In this document: positions 40,039-54,362 of the stretch, one piece after another
Numbering within the stretch: the first letter of the stretch is position 1
How the letters are laid out: each line of letters opens with the position of its first letter
Source: Bacillus changyiensis
GTDB lineage: Bacteria > Bacillota > Bacilli > Bacillales > Bacillaceae
Reading direction: 5' to 3'
Length of the DNA stretch: 64,000 bases
NCBI RefSeq assembly: GCF_027706145.1
Contig: NZ_JAQFWW010000003.1
Span: 1-64,000 of the forward strand
Position numbers and translations under genes: made by a program
The notes under the pieces: model-generated
What the model was told of the DNA's origin: nothing
The model's input: the letters and a program-made list of their open reading frames with translations, nothing else
Databases searched by the model: none

Positions 40039-41346
40039 ATGAACAACGATAAAATAGTTGCAAAACAGAGTCGAAAAGCAATGTTTTTATCCATCATTCC
40101 GGGAATTGGCCAGATCGTCAATCAACAATTATCAAAAGGATTGTTTTTTCTAATCATTACAGCATTGTTTGTTGGAGAACTAGCGATTTTCGGAATTGAT
40201 GCATTAAGTGGCTTGGTCACATTAGGAACTGTTGCAGGGCAAGATCATTCATTGTTTTTATTGATCGAAGGTACACTGCAATTGATTGTAACAATCATTT
40301 TTCTAATGTTCTATATCTTTAATATTTATGATGCTCGCAAAATCGCAATGATCAAGGCAGCCGGATTTGAGATCAATACATCGGCTAAGGATATCATCAG
40401 AAATGCCGGGGATAAAGGATTTCCATATTTATTTACCTTGCCCGCTTATATCATGATGGTGTTTGTCATTATTTTTCCAGTGTTAGTGACGCTGTTCATT
40501 GCGTTTACAAACTATGATTTTTATCATATTCCGCCCAATAACCTAATTGATTGGGTTGGTTTCAAAAACTTTGCAAATACCCTTTTGCTCGGTTCTTATC
40601 GTGAGACATTTGTTGGTGTACTGGGATGGACGCTTATTTGGACGATACTTGCAACAACATTGCAAATCGGTCTTGGTATCTTGATAGCGCTTTCTGTCAA
40701 TCAGGATTTTATTAAAGGCAAACGAATCTTCCGAATTATATTCTTGCTTCCATGGGCAGTACCGGCTTTTATTTCGATCATGAGCTTTTCCAACATTTTC
40801 AACGACAGTGTCGGGGCGATTAATGCCCAGGTCATTCCGCTATTGAATCACCTGCCATTTATCGATTTGCCGGCAATTGCGTGGAAAACAGATCCGTTTT
40901 GGACGAAGACTGCTTTGATCATGATCCAGGCTTGGCTAGGCTTCCCATTCATTTATGTGATGGTCACAGGTGTGCTTCAGGCGATTCCCGGTGAATTATA
41001 TGAAGCAGCCAAAATTGACGGAGCTTCAGCTATCCAGCGTTTTAAACATATTACAATGCCAATGATCTTATTTGCGACTGCTCCAGTGATGATTACCCAG
41101 TACACGTTTAATTTTAACAATTTCTCTATTATTTACTTGTTTAATGAAGGAGGACCAGGAAGTGCCGGAGCTGGTGCTGGTTCAACCGATATTTTAATAT
41201 CGTGGATCTATAAGCTAACGACAGGCACATCACCACAATATTCGGTTGCAGCGGCCGTGACCCTCTTGATTTCGATTATTGTCATGGGAATCTCTCTGAT
41301 TGCTTTTAAGAAGTCAAATGCCTTTGGCAATGAGGAGGTCATGTAG
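40039..41346 (+). CDS. mdxF: Maltodextrin ABC permease MdxF
   Basis: A 435-residue MalF-type permease. It has an N-terminal extension with two extra hydrophobic segments (~15-95) before the six-helix core and an EAA loop ELYEAAKIDGASAIQRFK. 39 bases after mdxE and abutting mdxG. No ATPase gene accompanies it; in B. subtilis MsmX energises this importer. Confidence 0.92.
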   Translation: MNNDKIVAKQSRKAMFLSIIPGIGQIVNQQLSKGLFFLIITALFVGELAIFGIDALSGLVTLGTVAGQDHSLFLLIEGTLQLIVTIIFLMFYIFNIYDARKIAMIKAAGFEINTSAKDIIRNAGDKGFPYLFTLPAYIMMVFVIIFPVLVTLFIAFTNYDFYHIPPNNLIDWVGFKNFANTLLLGSYRETFVGVLGWTLIWTILATTLQIGLGILIALSVNQDFIKGKRIFRIIFLLPWAVPAFISIMSFSNIFNDSVGAINAQVIPLLNHLPFIDLPAIAWKTDPFWTKTALIMIQAWLGFPFIYVMVTGVLQAIPGELYEAAKIDGASAIQRFKHITMPMILFATAPVMITQYTFNFNNFSIIYLFNEGGPGSAGAGAGSTDILISWIYKLTTGTSPQYSVAAAVTLLISIIVMGISLIAFKKSNAFGNEEVM

Positions 41347-42198
41347 ATGAAACATATGTTTAAAAATGCCAGGACCGCTCGGATCGTTAATCAAATGTTG
41401 ACCTATTTGTTTATGACACTATTAAGCATCATCATAATCTATCCGATTCTGATTACTGCGTCATCAGCATTTCGACCGGGGAATGTGGCAGCTTTTGTGC
41501 TCGATTTTTCAGGCAGTTGGACATTGGAACACTTTAGAGAGTTGTTTCAAAAGACATTTTATCTGGATTGGTACGGCAATACACTGATCATTGCCATATC
41601 AGTTATGGTTCTCCAGGTTACAATCGTCACATTGGCTGGTTACACGTATAGTCGATATCGTTTTGCAGGCAGGAAAAATAGTTTAATATTCTTTTTAATT
41701 ATTCAAATGGTGCCGACGATGGCTGCACTAACTGCATTTTACGTTTTGGCCATGTTAATCGGTGCACTTGATCAATATTGGTTTTTGACAGCGCTCTATA
41801 TTGGCGGTGGTATTCCGATGAATACGTGGTTAATGAAAGGTTATTTTGATACAGTGCCGCGAGAAATTGATGAAGCAGCGCGGATTGATGGAGCTGGACA
41901 TTTGCGAATCTTTGCATCTATCGTTCTCCCTCTTGTCAAACCAATGCTTGCTGTACAAGGGCTTTGGGCATTTATGGCTCCGTTCGGTGACTTTTTACTG
42001 GCAAAATTTTTGCTTCGTTCACCAGAAAGACTGACAATTGCTGTTGGGCTTCAGTCATTTATTTCGAACCATCAAGAGCAAAAAGTAGCCCTGTTTGCAG
42101 CCGGTGCAATCCTTGCTGCATTACCAATCTGTCTATTGTTCTTTTTCTTACAAAAGAACTTTGTGTCTGGTTTAACAACTGGCGGAACGAAGGGATAA
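41347..42198 (+). CDS. mdxG: Maltodextrin ABC permease MdxG
   Basis: A 283-residue MalG-type permease with six helices and EAA loop [17 protein letters not shown]. It starts on the base after the mdxF stop codon, with GAGGAGGT in the mdxF end as ribosome site. It forms the membrane pore with MdxF. Confidence 0.92.
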   Translation: MKHMFKNARTARIVNQMLTYLFMTLLSIIIIYPILITASSAFRPGNVAAFVLDFSGSWTLEHFRELFQKTFYLDWYGNTLIIAISVMVLQVTIVTLAGYTYSRYRFAGRKNSLIFFLIIQMVPTMAALTAFYVLAMLIGALDQYWFLTALYIGGGIPMNTWLMKGYFDTVPREIDEAARIDGAGHLRIFASIVLPLVKPMLAVQGLWAFMAPFGDFLLAKFLLRSPERLTIAVGLQSFISNHQEQKVALFAAGAILAALPICLLFFFLQKNFVSGLTTGGTKG

Positions 42199-42200
42199 TC

Positions 42201-43053
42201 ATGGGAACACTGCAAATGACAAATGAAAGTCTTATCATTCGCTATGTGAAAGCGATGGTTTCACCATCAAAAATATATCAATATCGTTACACATTCAGTT
42301 GGTTGCATATCACTTTTTTGTTTGTTTTTTTAACGGCTTGTTTAATGGTACCGTTTTCGATCTCAATGATGAAAATCAATCACTTTCAAATGAAATTTTT
42401 ACTTCCGGTAACTATTGAAAAGATCGATCAAGGATTTGCTGAACAATTGAGAGTTTACCAGTTGCGTAATGGTAAACTAACGGGCGGTAGCGGCTTTAAT
42501 CAAACTGAAAAGGGAACGATGTTGGCCATTGATATGAGCCAGAAGTTCAAAACGACTGGTGAAAACGGTCGGATCAAAGTGAACGGCTATGATCAAGCAA
42601 TTATATTTCAGAAGGATCATTTTATCATAAGCGATCAAAGTGGTACTGGTTTTTCTATCGGTTATGGCAAGAAGGATATGCAGATGAAAGATATGAATGC
42701 TAGCAAACTAAAAGCGTTTATTGCAGAACGATGGCTTGCTCAATATAAGCCGCTTATCATGGTGTTAACGCTTTCCTTGATTTTAGTGAGTCAGCTGTTT
42801 TTAACAGGGTGTCTTACTGGAGGGATATGGATCACGAAAAAATCAAAAATGTCTGGCATCAAGTCTTTACGAGAAGCAGCTGCAATAGCGGTCAGTGTTT
42901 CGGCAATTCCCATTTTTGCAGCGGTAGTGAGCGGTTTGATTCATTTTGATTTGATCACGATGCTGTTAATTCAATCCTTTGGCATCATTTTAATGATCTC
43001 GTTTACATTCAGATACTTTTTTACAACTCGTAAATCATCACAAGGAGGAAGCC

Positions 43054-43076
<23 letters not shown>
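42201..43076 (+). CDS. yvdJ: DUF1189 membrane protein YvdJ
   Basis: A 291-residue membrane protein: one helix (~30-50), an extracytoplasmic domain (~55-180) and four helices (~185-275). It belongs to the DUF1189 family and holds the same place (mdxG-yvdJ-mapA) as in B. subtilis. Its function in maltodextrin use is unknown; the conserved position suggests assistance to transport. Two bases after mdxG and overlapping mapA by 23 bases. Confidence 0.82.
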
Positions 43077-47718
<4,642 letters not shown>

Positions 47719-47725
47719 AATGATG

Positions 47726-47762
47726 AAAGACCACCTTTTATTTGACAGAGGTGGTCTTTTTT
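47726..47762 (+). terminator. Terminator of the maltodextrin operon
   Basis: AAAGACCACCT/AGGTGGTCTTT with a 12-nt loop and TTTTTT. Eight bases after pgcM. Confidence 0.88.
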
Positions 47763-47780
47763 CAAACGATTAAAGAGGAG

Positions 47781-48635
47781 ATGGTCAAAATAGAAGTCAA
47801 AAGGTTCATTTGTCCAGAACAGTTTTTAGCTCATACCGAAGCATACCTTTTAAAATAAAAATATGAAGCGGTCAACAATCTACCATTTGGTCTCCTTTAT
47901 CACTTAAGAAAACGATCTCGTGGTGAGTCGGTTTTCTTATCAGCAGAAAATGATGAGGGAATTCAGCTCATTGCCATCATGACTTCAGGCGATTTAATCT
48001 TGACTGGAGAAGAACTTCATATAGAAGCGATTGGAAAACTGGCAGTTTATTTAGAAAAAATGAGAATCCGAGTACCTGGCGTCATTGGAAAACCCCCGAT
48101 TGCCGAGGCTTTTGCGGTTGCATGGAAAAGTCCGAAAACAATACAGATGAAACAAAAACTTTATAAACTGGACAAAGTGAGCCATATTGTGAAACACAGT
48201 TTAGGCTTTTTGAGAAAAGCCAATCACCAAAATCTAGAGCTGGTCACAGAGTGGATATGTTCATTTTCCGTAGAGGCATTATATGAAGCAATGGAGCGAA
48301 ATCAAGCAAAAACGATTGCACTTCAGGGAATCGAGAATTCTTCTCTTTATTTATGGGAGGAACGCGGTCTCCCTGTTTCAATGGTGCAAAAAGCCAGACC
48401 GACTCAGGAAGGTATCGCGGTCAATCTTGTCTTTACCCCGCCGAATCATCGCAGAAAAGGTTATGCTTTATCATGTGTGGCAGCTTTCAGTCAGGCATTA
48501 TTAGACACAGGGATTGCATTTTGTTGTTTGTTTGCAGATGCTGATAACCCTACTTCCAATAAGTTATATCAGAAGATAGGATATCAGCCTATAGCTGAAG
48601 TGGTTGTATATCGTTTTACTGATAAGGTCATCTGA
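47781..48635 (+). pseudogene. GNAT acetyltransferase with a nonsense codon at position 26
   Basis: One continuous frame from ATG 47781 (AGAGGAG upstream) to 48635 encodes a ~284-residue GNAT protein, broken only by TAA at 47856-47858 (context LLK-stop-KYEAVNNLPFG). The N-terminal third is family-like, and the C-terminal acetyl-CoA region reads NLVFTPPNHRRKGYALSCV, with NPTSNKLYQKIGYQP behind it. GAA to TAA is the simplest explanation. Translation could restart at ATG 47979, giving a 218-residue C-terminal protein that still holds the acetyl-CoA site, so activity of a remnant is not excluded. Confidence 0.75.
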
Positions 48636-48789
48636 TGAATTGTCGCTTTTATCCAGCTTTATATCATTTTTCAAACAGCTGTGTAATATTTGCATCTTAA
48701 CCGTAAACAAACTGTAAAGTAGAATGCCTAAAAAACCAGGTATAATCTAAACTACCAAAATAAATCCCAACCTGGAGGCTATTTATTTT

Positions 48790-49173
48790 ATGAAGAAAAT
48801 ACTATTTTCCGTTTTAATTTTAGCAGCAAGCATCCTCATGTCATTCAATTTCACAGATCATGCTAGTGCTAAAGTTAAAAAAGTCAGCGGCTATATTACA
48901 TGGTATAATGGAGTTGGAAAAAGAGGCGCTGACGGAAAAAGACTCGGTCATTGGGACTGTGCAACAAAAATGGGTTTTGATGTTCCGAGAAAAGGTACAA
49001 AAATTAGAGCATATTCAAAAGCGAAACCGAAAAAAGTGATTACAGTATATAAATATGATGTTGGCAGAATGCCTCGTGGTGCTGTGTTGGATGTAAGTCC
49101 GCGAGCATTTAGAGCTTTAGGTTTTTCAACAAGCAAAGGAAAAATTAAAGGACATTACTACTATAAAAAATAG
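48790..49173 (+). CDS. Small secreted double-psi beta-barrel (RlpA/expansin-like) protein
   Basis: A 127-residue protein with a signal peptide (cleavage near ASA at ~27). The mature domain reads SGYITWYNG... and YDVGRMPRGAVLDVSPRAF, the DxGxxPxGxxxDxS pattern of the RlpA-like double-psi beta-barrel. Such folds occur in lytic transglycosylases and expansins acting on cell walls. Basic (high Lys/Arg), which suits wall binding. CTGGAGG precedes ATG by 10 bases. A terminator follows. The catalytic activity is inferred only from the fold. Confidence 0.75.
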   Translation: MKKILFSVLILAASILMSFNFTDHASAKVKKVSGYITWYNGVGKRGADGKRLGHWDCATKMGFDVPRKGTKIRAYSKAKPKKVITVYKYDVGRMPRGAVLDVSPRAFRALGFSTSKGKIKGHYYYKK

Positions 49174-49182
49174 ACGAAATGG

Positions 49183-49210
49183 AGCAAGAAAATCTTTCTT
49201 GCTTCTTTTT
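49183..49210 (+). terminator. Terminator after the DPBB gene
   Basis: GCAAGAAA ATC TTTCTTGC followed by TTCTTTTT. Confidence 0.82.
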
Positions 49211-49223
49211 GGTGGAGATTAAT

Positions 49224-50252
49224 ATGAAAAAAAGAATGATATATTTATTTGTTGCGGTTGTGTTGATTGCAGGAGGGATAGTGGCTGTCCGTTTTTTTGA
49301 TTCAAAGCACAGTGAACCAGAAAAAAGCAGTCAAAGCAGTGGTACAGATCTGCTTGTTGCAATAACAGATCAAAAGCTTATGACTTCATATTATGAAAAT
49401 CAAGACATGCTCTACAAAGAAAAAATGACAGACTATCCGGGGATGGCTCTTGATCAGAAAGATCGCTTACTTTATTACACAAATACTGATAACAATGTGA
49501 AACACCTGATTAGACTGAACCTCAAATCAAGCGAAAAAACGACTCTATATTCAGGTGAGATGGATATTGATGAGTTAAGTCTATCAAAAGATCGTTCAAC
49601 ACTTTTTCTGCGCCGCATTCCCTCAGATCATGAGAATTTTCAGCTAGCATCATTTAATTTGAAAAAGAAAACATTTTCTTCAATCTATCCAGAAGCAAAA
49701 AATAAAGATGAAAATGTTAGTTTCTATCAATACAATCGAGAAAAAAATCAATTTGTTTTATTGCATTTTTCAATGAAAGAAGATCGTCGAAAAACAAATG
49801 AGGCAAATGAGAAGGGGATTTTACCAGAACCGACGAACATGTGGATTTCGCTGGCTGATCAAAAAGGAATACAGCATATTAAAACAGTAGCGAAATATAT
49901 GAATGATATCGGAATTTCACCAGATGGGAAAACAGCAGTTTTTACCGAGACCATTAATGATGGTGAGAAAACGGTCATTACGATGATGGATATTAGCAAA
50001 AAAACATGTCGGACTGTAATATCTGATCAAAAGGCGTTTACATTGATCGACTCAGCTTTACCGCAGTTCTCAAAGGATGGAAAGAAAATCTTCTTTCTTG
50101 CTGAAGCAAAAGATGCGAAGGTCATTAAAGATAAGGAAGAGAATGAAGCAAAAGTAAGGACGATTTACTCTTATGATCGCGACACAAAAACAGTGAAAAA
50201 AGAGTGGGAAAAGCCAGATGGGATCATCAATAGCTTCAAAGTTTTGAACTGA
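49224..50252 (+). CDS. Membrane-anchored propeller-like protein, unknown
   Basis: A 342-residue protein with an N-terminal membrane helix (~5-22), a Ser-rich linker (~30-40) and an extracellular domain with repeated SxDxxTLFL/SPDGKTAVF/SKDGKKIFF strands, as in TolB/WD40-like beta-propellers. ATG 49224 follows GGTGGAG; an earlier ATG at 49179 would cross the terminator. I do not know its function. A hairpin pair follows. Confidence 0.7.
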   Translation: MKKRMIYLFVAVVLIAGGIVAVRFFDSKHSEPEKSSQSSGTDLLVAITDQKLMTSYYENQDMLYKEKMTDYPGMALDQKDRLLYYTNTDNNVKHLIRLNLKSSEKTTLYSGEMDIDELSLSKDRSTLFLRRIPSDHENFQLASFNLKKKTFSSIYPEAKNKDENVSFYQYNREKNQFVLLHFSMKEDRRKTNEANEKGILPEPTNMWISLADQKGIQHIKTVAKYMNDIGISPDGKTAVFTETINDGEKTVITMMDISKKTCRTVISDQKAFTLIDSALPQFSKDGKKIFFLAEAKDAKVIKDKEENEAKVRTIYSYDRDTKTVKKEWEKPDGIINSFKVLN

Positions 50253-50297
50253 CAAAAAAACGGAAAGGTATATCCTTGCTGTTTTTGGCATATTGTT

Positions 50298-50328
50298 AAA
50301 AGCCGATGATGATGATCAATCGGCTTTT
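50298..50328. terminator. Bidirectional terminator
   Basis: AAAAGCCGAT/ATCGGCTTTT, perfect 10-bp stem with an 11-nt loop, between the propeller gene (+) and the small Cys-repeat gene (-). A weaker hairpin (AAACGGAAAGG/CCTTGCTGTTT) lies at 50255-50278. Confidence 0.75.
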
Positions 50329-50337
50329 CATCATTAG

Positions 50338-50511
50338 TCAGCACTTTTTCCTCCTGCATTTAAACCGATCATCATGTTCATTAGAACAGTTTTTTGGTCT
50401 GCATTTGAAGCGTCTATCATCTGAATGCCAATTTCTTTGGCGGGAGAGCTGAGCGACTTCTTTCTTCCGAGCAGGGCTATAGGGATCGTAGTCCTCATAA
50501 TCATCATACAT
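50338..50511 (-). CDS. Small Cys/Arg-repeat protein, possible spore-coat component
   Basis: A 57-codon gene. AAAGGTGGTGG lies 9 bases before ATG 50511. The product starts MYDDYEDYDPYSP (acidic, Tyr-rich) and ends with two copies of a repeat, DDRRFKCRPKNC and DDRFKCRRKKC. The repeats use different codons for the same residues (TTC/TTT, AGA/AGG, TGT/TGC), which argues for selection in this frame. A second frame of equal length (50334-50507) also stays open but lacks such a sign. I know no homologue. Composition and closeness to cotA suggest a coat protein; that is inference. Confidence 0.55.
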   Translation of the reverse strand: MYDDYEDYDPYSPARKKEVAQLSRQRNWHSDDRRFKCRPKNCSNEHDDRFKCRRKKC

Positions 50512-50705
50512 ATGGGTTAACCACCACCTTTTATGTGATAAGATAATTTATTATCAATGGCTCGAATTTGCTTGGGCATGTTATGATATTTGTAAGCAAA
50601 AAATGAAGGGTTTTTTTACTAATTTCACTAATTTATATAGTATCAAGTGTATTGATGTCCGGTTGATAAGCATCCGAAATCAACTAAAAAAAAAGGAGAG
50701 TCCAT

Positions 50706-51248
50706 ATGAACATAAAAAAAGAAATATTGTCATTGTTAAAAACACTTGTTATTGCTGCTGTTATCATTACTGTTATCCGTTATTTTCTCTTTTCACCATC
50801 AACCGTTTTGGGAGAGTCCATGTCACCAACTTTAGAAGATGGCAATATGGTGATGATTAGTAAAGTTAGTGAGATTCAGAGGTTTGATAAAATCATTTTT
50901 GAGGCACCTGATGCTGACGAAAACTATGTAAAAAGAGTGATCGGTGTTCCTGGCGATTCGATTAAAATGAAAGATGATGTTCTTTATGTTAATGGAAAAA
51001 AGTATGATGAGCCATATTTGAAAAAATCTAAACAAAAACTAACTGGTGATGAGCGTTTAACCAATGATTTTACATTGAAAGAAGTAACGGGAAAAGAAAA
51101 AGTGCCGAAAGACAGCTATTTTGTAATGGGAGATAACCGCGGAAATAGTAGAGACAGCCGCGTAATTGGGTTTATCTCAAAAGATTCGGTGATTGGCAAA
51201 GTCGAATTTCGCTATTTTCCATTCAATGAAATTGGTGGAATAGAATAG
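50706..51248 (+). CDS. Signal peptidase I (Sip-type)
   Basis: A 180-residue type I signal peptidase. One N-terminal membrane helix (~10-30) is followed by the catalytic boxes GESMSPT (Ser38), YVKRVIGVPGD (general base Lys76) and MGDNRGNSRDSR. It removes signal peptides from secreted pre-proteins such as AmyS. Bacillus carries several paralogues (SipS, T, U, V, W); which one this is cannot be decided here. AAAAGGAGAG precedes ATG. Confidence 0.92.
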   Translation: MNIKKEILSLLKTLVIAAVIITVIRYFLFSPSTVLGESMSPTLEDGNMVMISKVSEIQRFDKIIFEAPDADENYVKRVIGVPGDSIKMKDDVLYVNGKKYDEPYLKKSKQKLTGDERLTNDFTLKEVTGKEKVPKDSYFVMGDNRGNSRDSRVIGFISKDSVIGKVEFRYFPFNEIGGIE

Positions 51249-51253
51249 GATTG

Positions 51254-51293
51254 AAGGTCAATTAAGATTGAATACTCTTGATTGACCTTTTTT
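51254..51293 (+). terminator. Terminator of the signal peptidase gene
   Basis: AAGGTCAATTAAGA/TCTTGATTGACCTT with one G-U pair and TTTTTT. The convergent cotA gene ends 37 bases further on. Confidence 0.85.
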
Positions 51294-51329
51294 CGTAAAA
51301 GAATGAAAAAGCCTCCCAACTTGGAGGTG

Positions 51330-52871
51330 TTAGCGATGGTGAGTCTTTGTGATATCAAGGGGGCGCATCATATCATAATCTTCATGCTCCAAAATGTGAC
51401 AATGCCATACATATTTACCGCTATATGGACTAAAATTGGCCATAATACGTGTAACAGATCCTGGGGGAACTTTCACAGTATCTTTCAGCCCTCTTTCATT
51501 AGGAGGAGGAGGAATGGCGGGTCCTGTGAAAACAAGCTCTCTATTTTCTCGGAATCTGTCCATGTCAAAGGGCCGGCTGTCAAGGATGCGAAATTGAACG
51601 AGATGTAAATGAATCGGATGGATCCCTCTTCCTGTATTGATGATCGACCAGATTTCTGTTTTTCCAAGTCCCGGTGTCTCAGTCACAGGATCACTCCACC
51701 TCTTATTGTTAAGAAGAAAAACGGGTCTTCCGTATTGATCACTGTCTGCTCCCAATGTTAATTTTCTGATCGTATGAACCTGTTGTTTGTCAAAATAAGG
51801 GCGCTTTCTTAGTACTTTCGGAATTGAGCTCATGTCTTTTGTTTTCAATGGTTTTAAGACGCGAAATTGCATAATGTATGCGTCTCGATCTGAATCTGCT
51901 TCCTGAGCGCCGCAGCCGAGGCGGTTTTTGAGTGTTATTGTTTTACCTTCTATATTTGAAAAATCAACAATCACATCACAGCGCTCAGCCGGGGCGATTG
52001 TCAATGACTGGGCTTTTACTGGGTGATGTAAAAGACCGCCATCTGATCCAATTTGCTGAAAGATGAGTCCAGAATCGAAATAGAGCTCATATATTCTTCT
52101 GTTCGAACCGTTTACAATACGAAACCGATACTTTCGTGGCTCGACTTCAGCATAGGGCCAAACTTTCCCGTTCACTAAAATAGTATCCCCGCAAAAACTA
52201 GGGATGATTGATGGATCAGGCAGATTGGCTGAAGTGTTGTTATGAGGTTGACGTGGATATAACAATGAACCATCTTCACGAAAAGATTTATCTAGAATTA
52301 ACAAAGGAATTTCATATTCTTTTTTCGGCAAGTTTAGTGATTGTTCTTCTCTGTCACGGATAAAATATAACCCAACCAGTCCAGCATAAATATTCAGTCT
52401 TGTAATGGCCATGGCATGATCATGGTACCAGAGAGCGGTTGCATCTTGATCATTGGGGTATTCAGAGATTTCGCTTTTAAAATATGGCCCTGTTTCTTTA
52501 AAATCCTTTGTAAACCAGGCCTCAGGATAGCCATCACTGTCGGCTGGTGTTTTCCCACCATGCAGATGTACGACTGTTTTGACTCCATCTACATGGTGGT
52601 TGTCATGAATCGTATGATCAATTGGGAGAAAGTGACGATCTGGGAGCTTATTCATCCACTTTACTGCGATCAGTTCATGTTTTTTCACTTCAAATGTGGG
52701 ACCAGGAAAACTTCCATTATATCCGTAAAGCCGAGTAGGCGGGAGATCGCGATGGAGCTTTTGATAACATTCTTCCATCGTCACTTCATAATAGGTTTTG
52801 CTACCCATTCTTTCGTGCGGTATGAGCACTTCAGGAATGGGTAGAGGATCAACAAATTTTTCAAGTTCCAT
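51330..52871 (-). CDS. cotA: Spore coat laccase CotA (multicopper oxidase)
   Basis: A 513-residue multicopper oxidase of the outer spore coat that oxidises phenolics and makes brown pigment. The four copper motifs are visible: VVHLHGG, WYHDHAMA, HPIHLHLVQF and the T1/T3 motif VWHCHILEHEDYDMM. No signal peptide, as for other CotA proteins made in the mother cell. AGGACAGGTG precedes the ATG. Length agrees with B. subtilis CotA (513). In B. subtilis it is under sigma-K/GerE and followed by gabP, which is absent here; the next gene is mneS. Confidence 0.95.
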   Translation of the reverse strand: MELEKFVDPLPIPEVLIPHERMGSKTYYEVTMEECYQKLHRDLPPTRLYGYNGSFPGPTFEVKKHELIAVKWMNKLPDRHFLPIDHTIHDNHHVDGVKTVVHLHGGKTPADSDGYPEAWFTKDFKETGPYFKSEISEYPNDQDATALWYHDHAMAITRLNIYAGLVGLYFIRDREEQSLNLPKKEYEIPLLILDKSFREDGSLLYPRQPHNNTSANLPDPSIIPSFCGDTILVNGKVWPYAEVEPRKYRFRIVNGSNRRIYELYFDSGLIFQQIGSDGGLLHHPVKAQSLTIAPAERCDVIVDFSNIEGKTITLKNRLGCGAQEADSDRDAYIMQFRVLKPLKTKDMSSIPKVLRKRPYFDKQQVHTIRKLTLGADSDQYGRPVFLLNNKRWSDPVTETPGLGKTEIWSIINTGRGIHPIHLHLVQFRILDSRPFDMDRFRENRELVFTGPAIPPPPNERGLKDTVKVPPGSVTRIMANFSPYSGKYVWHCHILEHEDYDMMRPLDITKTHHR

Positions 52872-53123
52872 GATTCACCTGTCCTTTTTTTGTTCTGATG
52901 ATCAAATAATTAGTACATTATAGTACAGGATGACCTGTTAGGTTCCTTTAGTAGTCAAGAGGAAAACCGCTAATTGTCTCAAGGAGAAGTTTTTTTCCTT
53001 AGATAAAAAAAGTTCCTTTCCGACTATATTTCTGCCATAAGTGAATCATGTTTCTATAGACTTACTCAAGTTTTACTTTGTATGATTAAAGGCGAAAACA
53101 TGGATGGGAAAGGAAGCTTTTTT

Positions 53124-53999
53124 ATGGAACGGTATGACGAATTAAAAAAAGGAGAAACAGGTGCATGGGTCAGTATAGTGGCTTACCTTGTGCTGTCAGC
53201 TGTTAAGCTGGCCATCGGATATGTTTTTCATTCTGAGGCTCTCCGGGCAGATGGACTTAATAATACAACAGATATCATGGCTTCTTTAGCGGTGTTAATC
53301 GGACTTAAAATTTCACAAAAACCGCCTGATGAAGACCATCCATACGGTCATTTTCGTGCTGAGACGATTGCTTCACTAGTTGCATCATTTATCATGATGG
53401 TTGTCGGGCTTGAGGTTTTATATCGTTCAGGAGAAATGCTTTTTCACCCAAGGGTGACAACTCCGGATATGATAGCAGCTTGGACGGCGGCAGGCAGTGC
53501 AGTCATCATGTTCTTAGTTTTCATGTACAATAAAAGGCTCGCCAAAAAAGTAAATAGCCATGCTCTTTACGCGGCTGCCGCTGATAACAAATCAGATGCG
53601 TTTGTGAGCATTGGCACATTTGCAGGTATTTTTGCCTCACAATTTAATCTGATCTGGGTGGATACTGTTGCAGCTTTTGTTATCGGGCTTATCATTTGTA
53701 AAACAGCATGGAATATTTTTAAAGAAGCAGCCCATTCTTTAACAGATGGTTTTGATATTAAAGATATTTCAAAATACAAAAAAACAATTCAAGAAGTTCC
53801 AGGTGTTGGACGGCTGAAAGATGTGAAAGCACGTTATTTGGGAAGTGCAGTACATATTGAGGTAGTCGTTGAAGTGCAGCCGGATTTGAACATTGCTGAA
53901 AGCCATGAAATTGCTGACGAAATCGAAAGAAGAATGCAGCAAGAACATGCCATTATCCATTCTCATATTCACATAGAACCTTATCATAACGAGAAATAA
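53124..53999 (+). CDS. mneS: Cation diffusion facilitator, manganese exporter MneS-like
   Basis: A 291-residue CDF transporter (YeaB), nearly the B. subtilis sequence I recall, starting MERYDELKKGE at ATG 53124 (AAAGGAAG upstream). Six membrane helices are present. Metal-site segments are LRADGLNNTTD in TM2 and AAADNKSDA in TM5, and a C-terminal cytoplasmic dimer domain ends with HSHIHIEP. MneS exports Mn2+ in exchange for protons. An earlier in-frame ATG at 53082 would add residues absent from the family. Confidence 0.92.
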   Translation: MERYDELKKGETGAWVSIVAYLVLSAVKLAIGYVFHSEALRADGLNNTTDIMASLAVLIGLKISQKPPDEDHPYGHFRAETIASLVASFIMMVVGLEVLYRSGEMLFHPRVTTPDMIAAWTAAGSAVIMFLVFMYNKRLAKKVNSHALYAAAADNKSDAFVSIGTFAGIFASQFNLIWVDTVAAFVIGLIICKTAWNIFKEAAHSLTDGFDIKDISKYKKTIQEVPGVGRLKDVKARYLGSAVHIEVVVEVQPDLNIAESHEIADEIERRMQQEHAIIHSHIHIEPYHNEK

Positions 54000-54100
54000 C
54001 CTAGCTTCTGTTTTAAGCAAAATAAATGTTAGTGTATAACAATCGGTTGAAGAATAGAAAGATAAGGGAGTGCCCTTCTTCAAAAAGCCAATATCATTGA

Positions 54101-54128
54101 AAAGTGATCCATATATGGATCACTTTTT
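54101..54128. terminator. Palindromic terminator after mneS
   Basis: AAAGTGATCCATATATGGATCACTTT is a near-perfect palindrome followed by TT, about 100 bases after mneS. Confidence 0.75.
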
Positions 54129-54175
54129 GATCAAATGGTCATCCTGTTTCAATTCATGCCGAAAATTTTTATAAC

Positions 54176-54213
54176 GAAAAACCGCGGGGAAAACTTGTCT
54201 TCGTGGTTTTTTC
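54176..54213. terminator. Second hairpin before yeaC
   Basis: GAAAAACCGCG/CGTGGTTTTTTC with one G-U pair. Together with the previous hairpin it isolates the yeaC operon. The rest of 54000-54362 shows no gene. Confidence 0.6.
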
Positions 54214-54362
54214 GCTTACTTTTTACATCGAATATCCAATGATCTCCTTTAGAAGAAACCAAAATAAAAAGTCTATTTTCATAGGTTAGTTGTTTTCTAC
54301 TGGCAGATCGTTTATTGTAAAGTAAAATAGACTTCGAATCGGTAACAATGAGGAGGAAGAGG

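Noticed and set aside
51282-52844. Plus-strand open frames inside cotA
   Set aside because: They run antisense to a complete, motif-bearing laccase gene.
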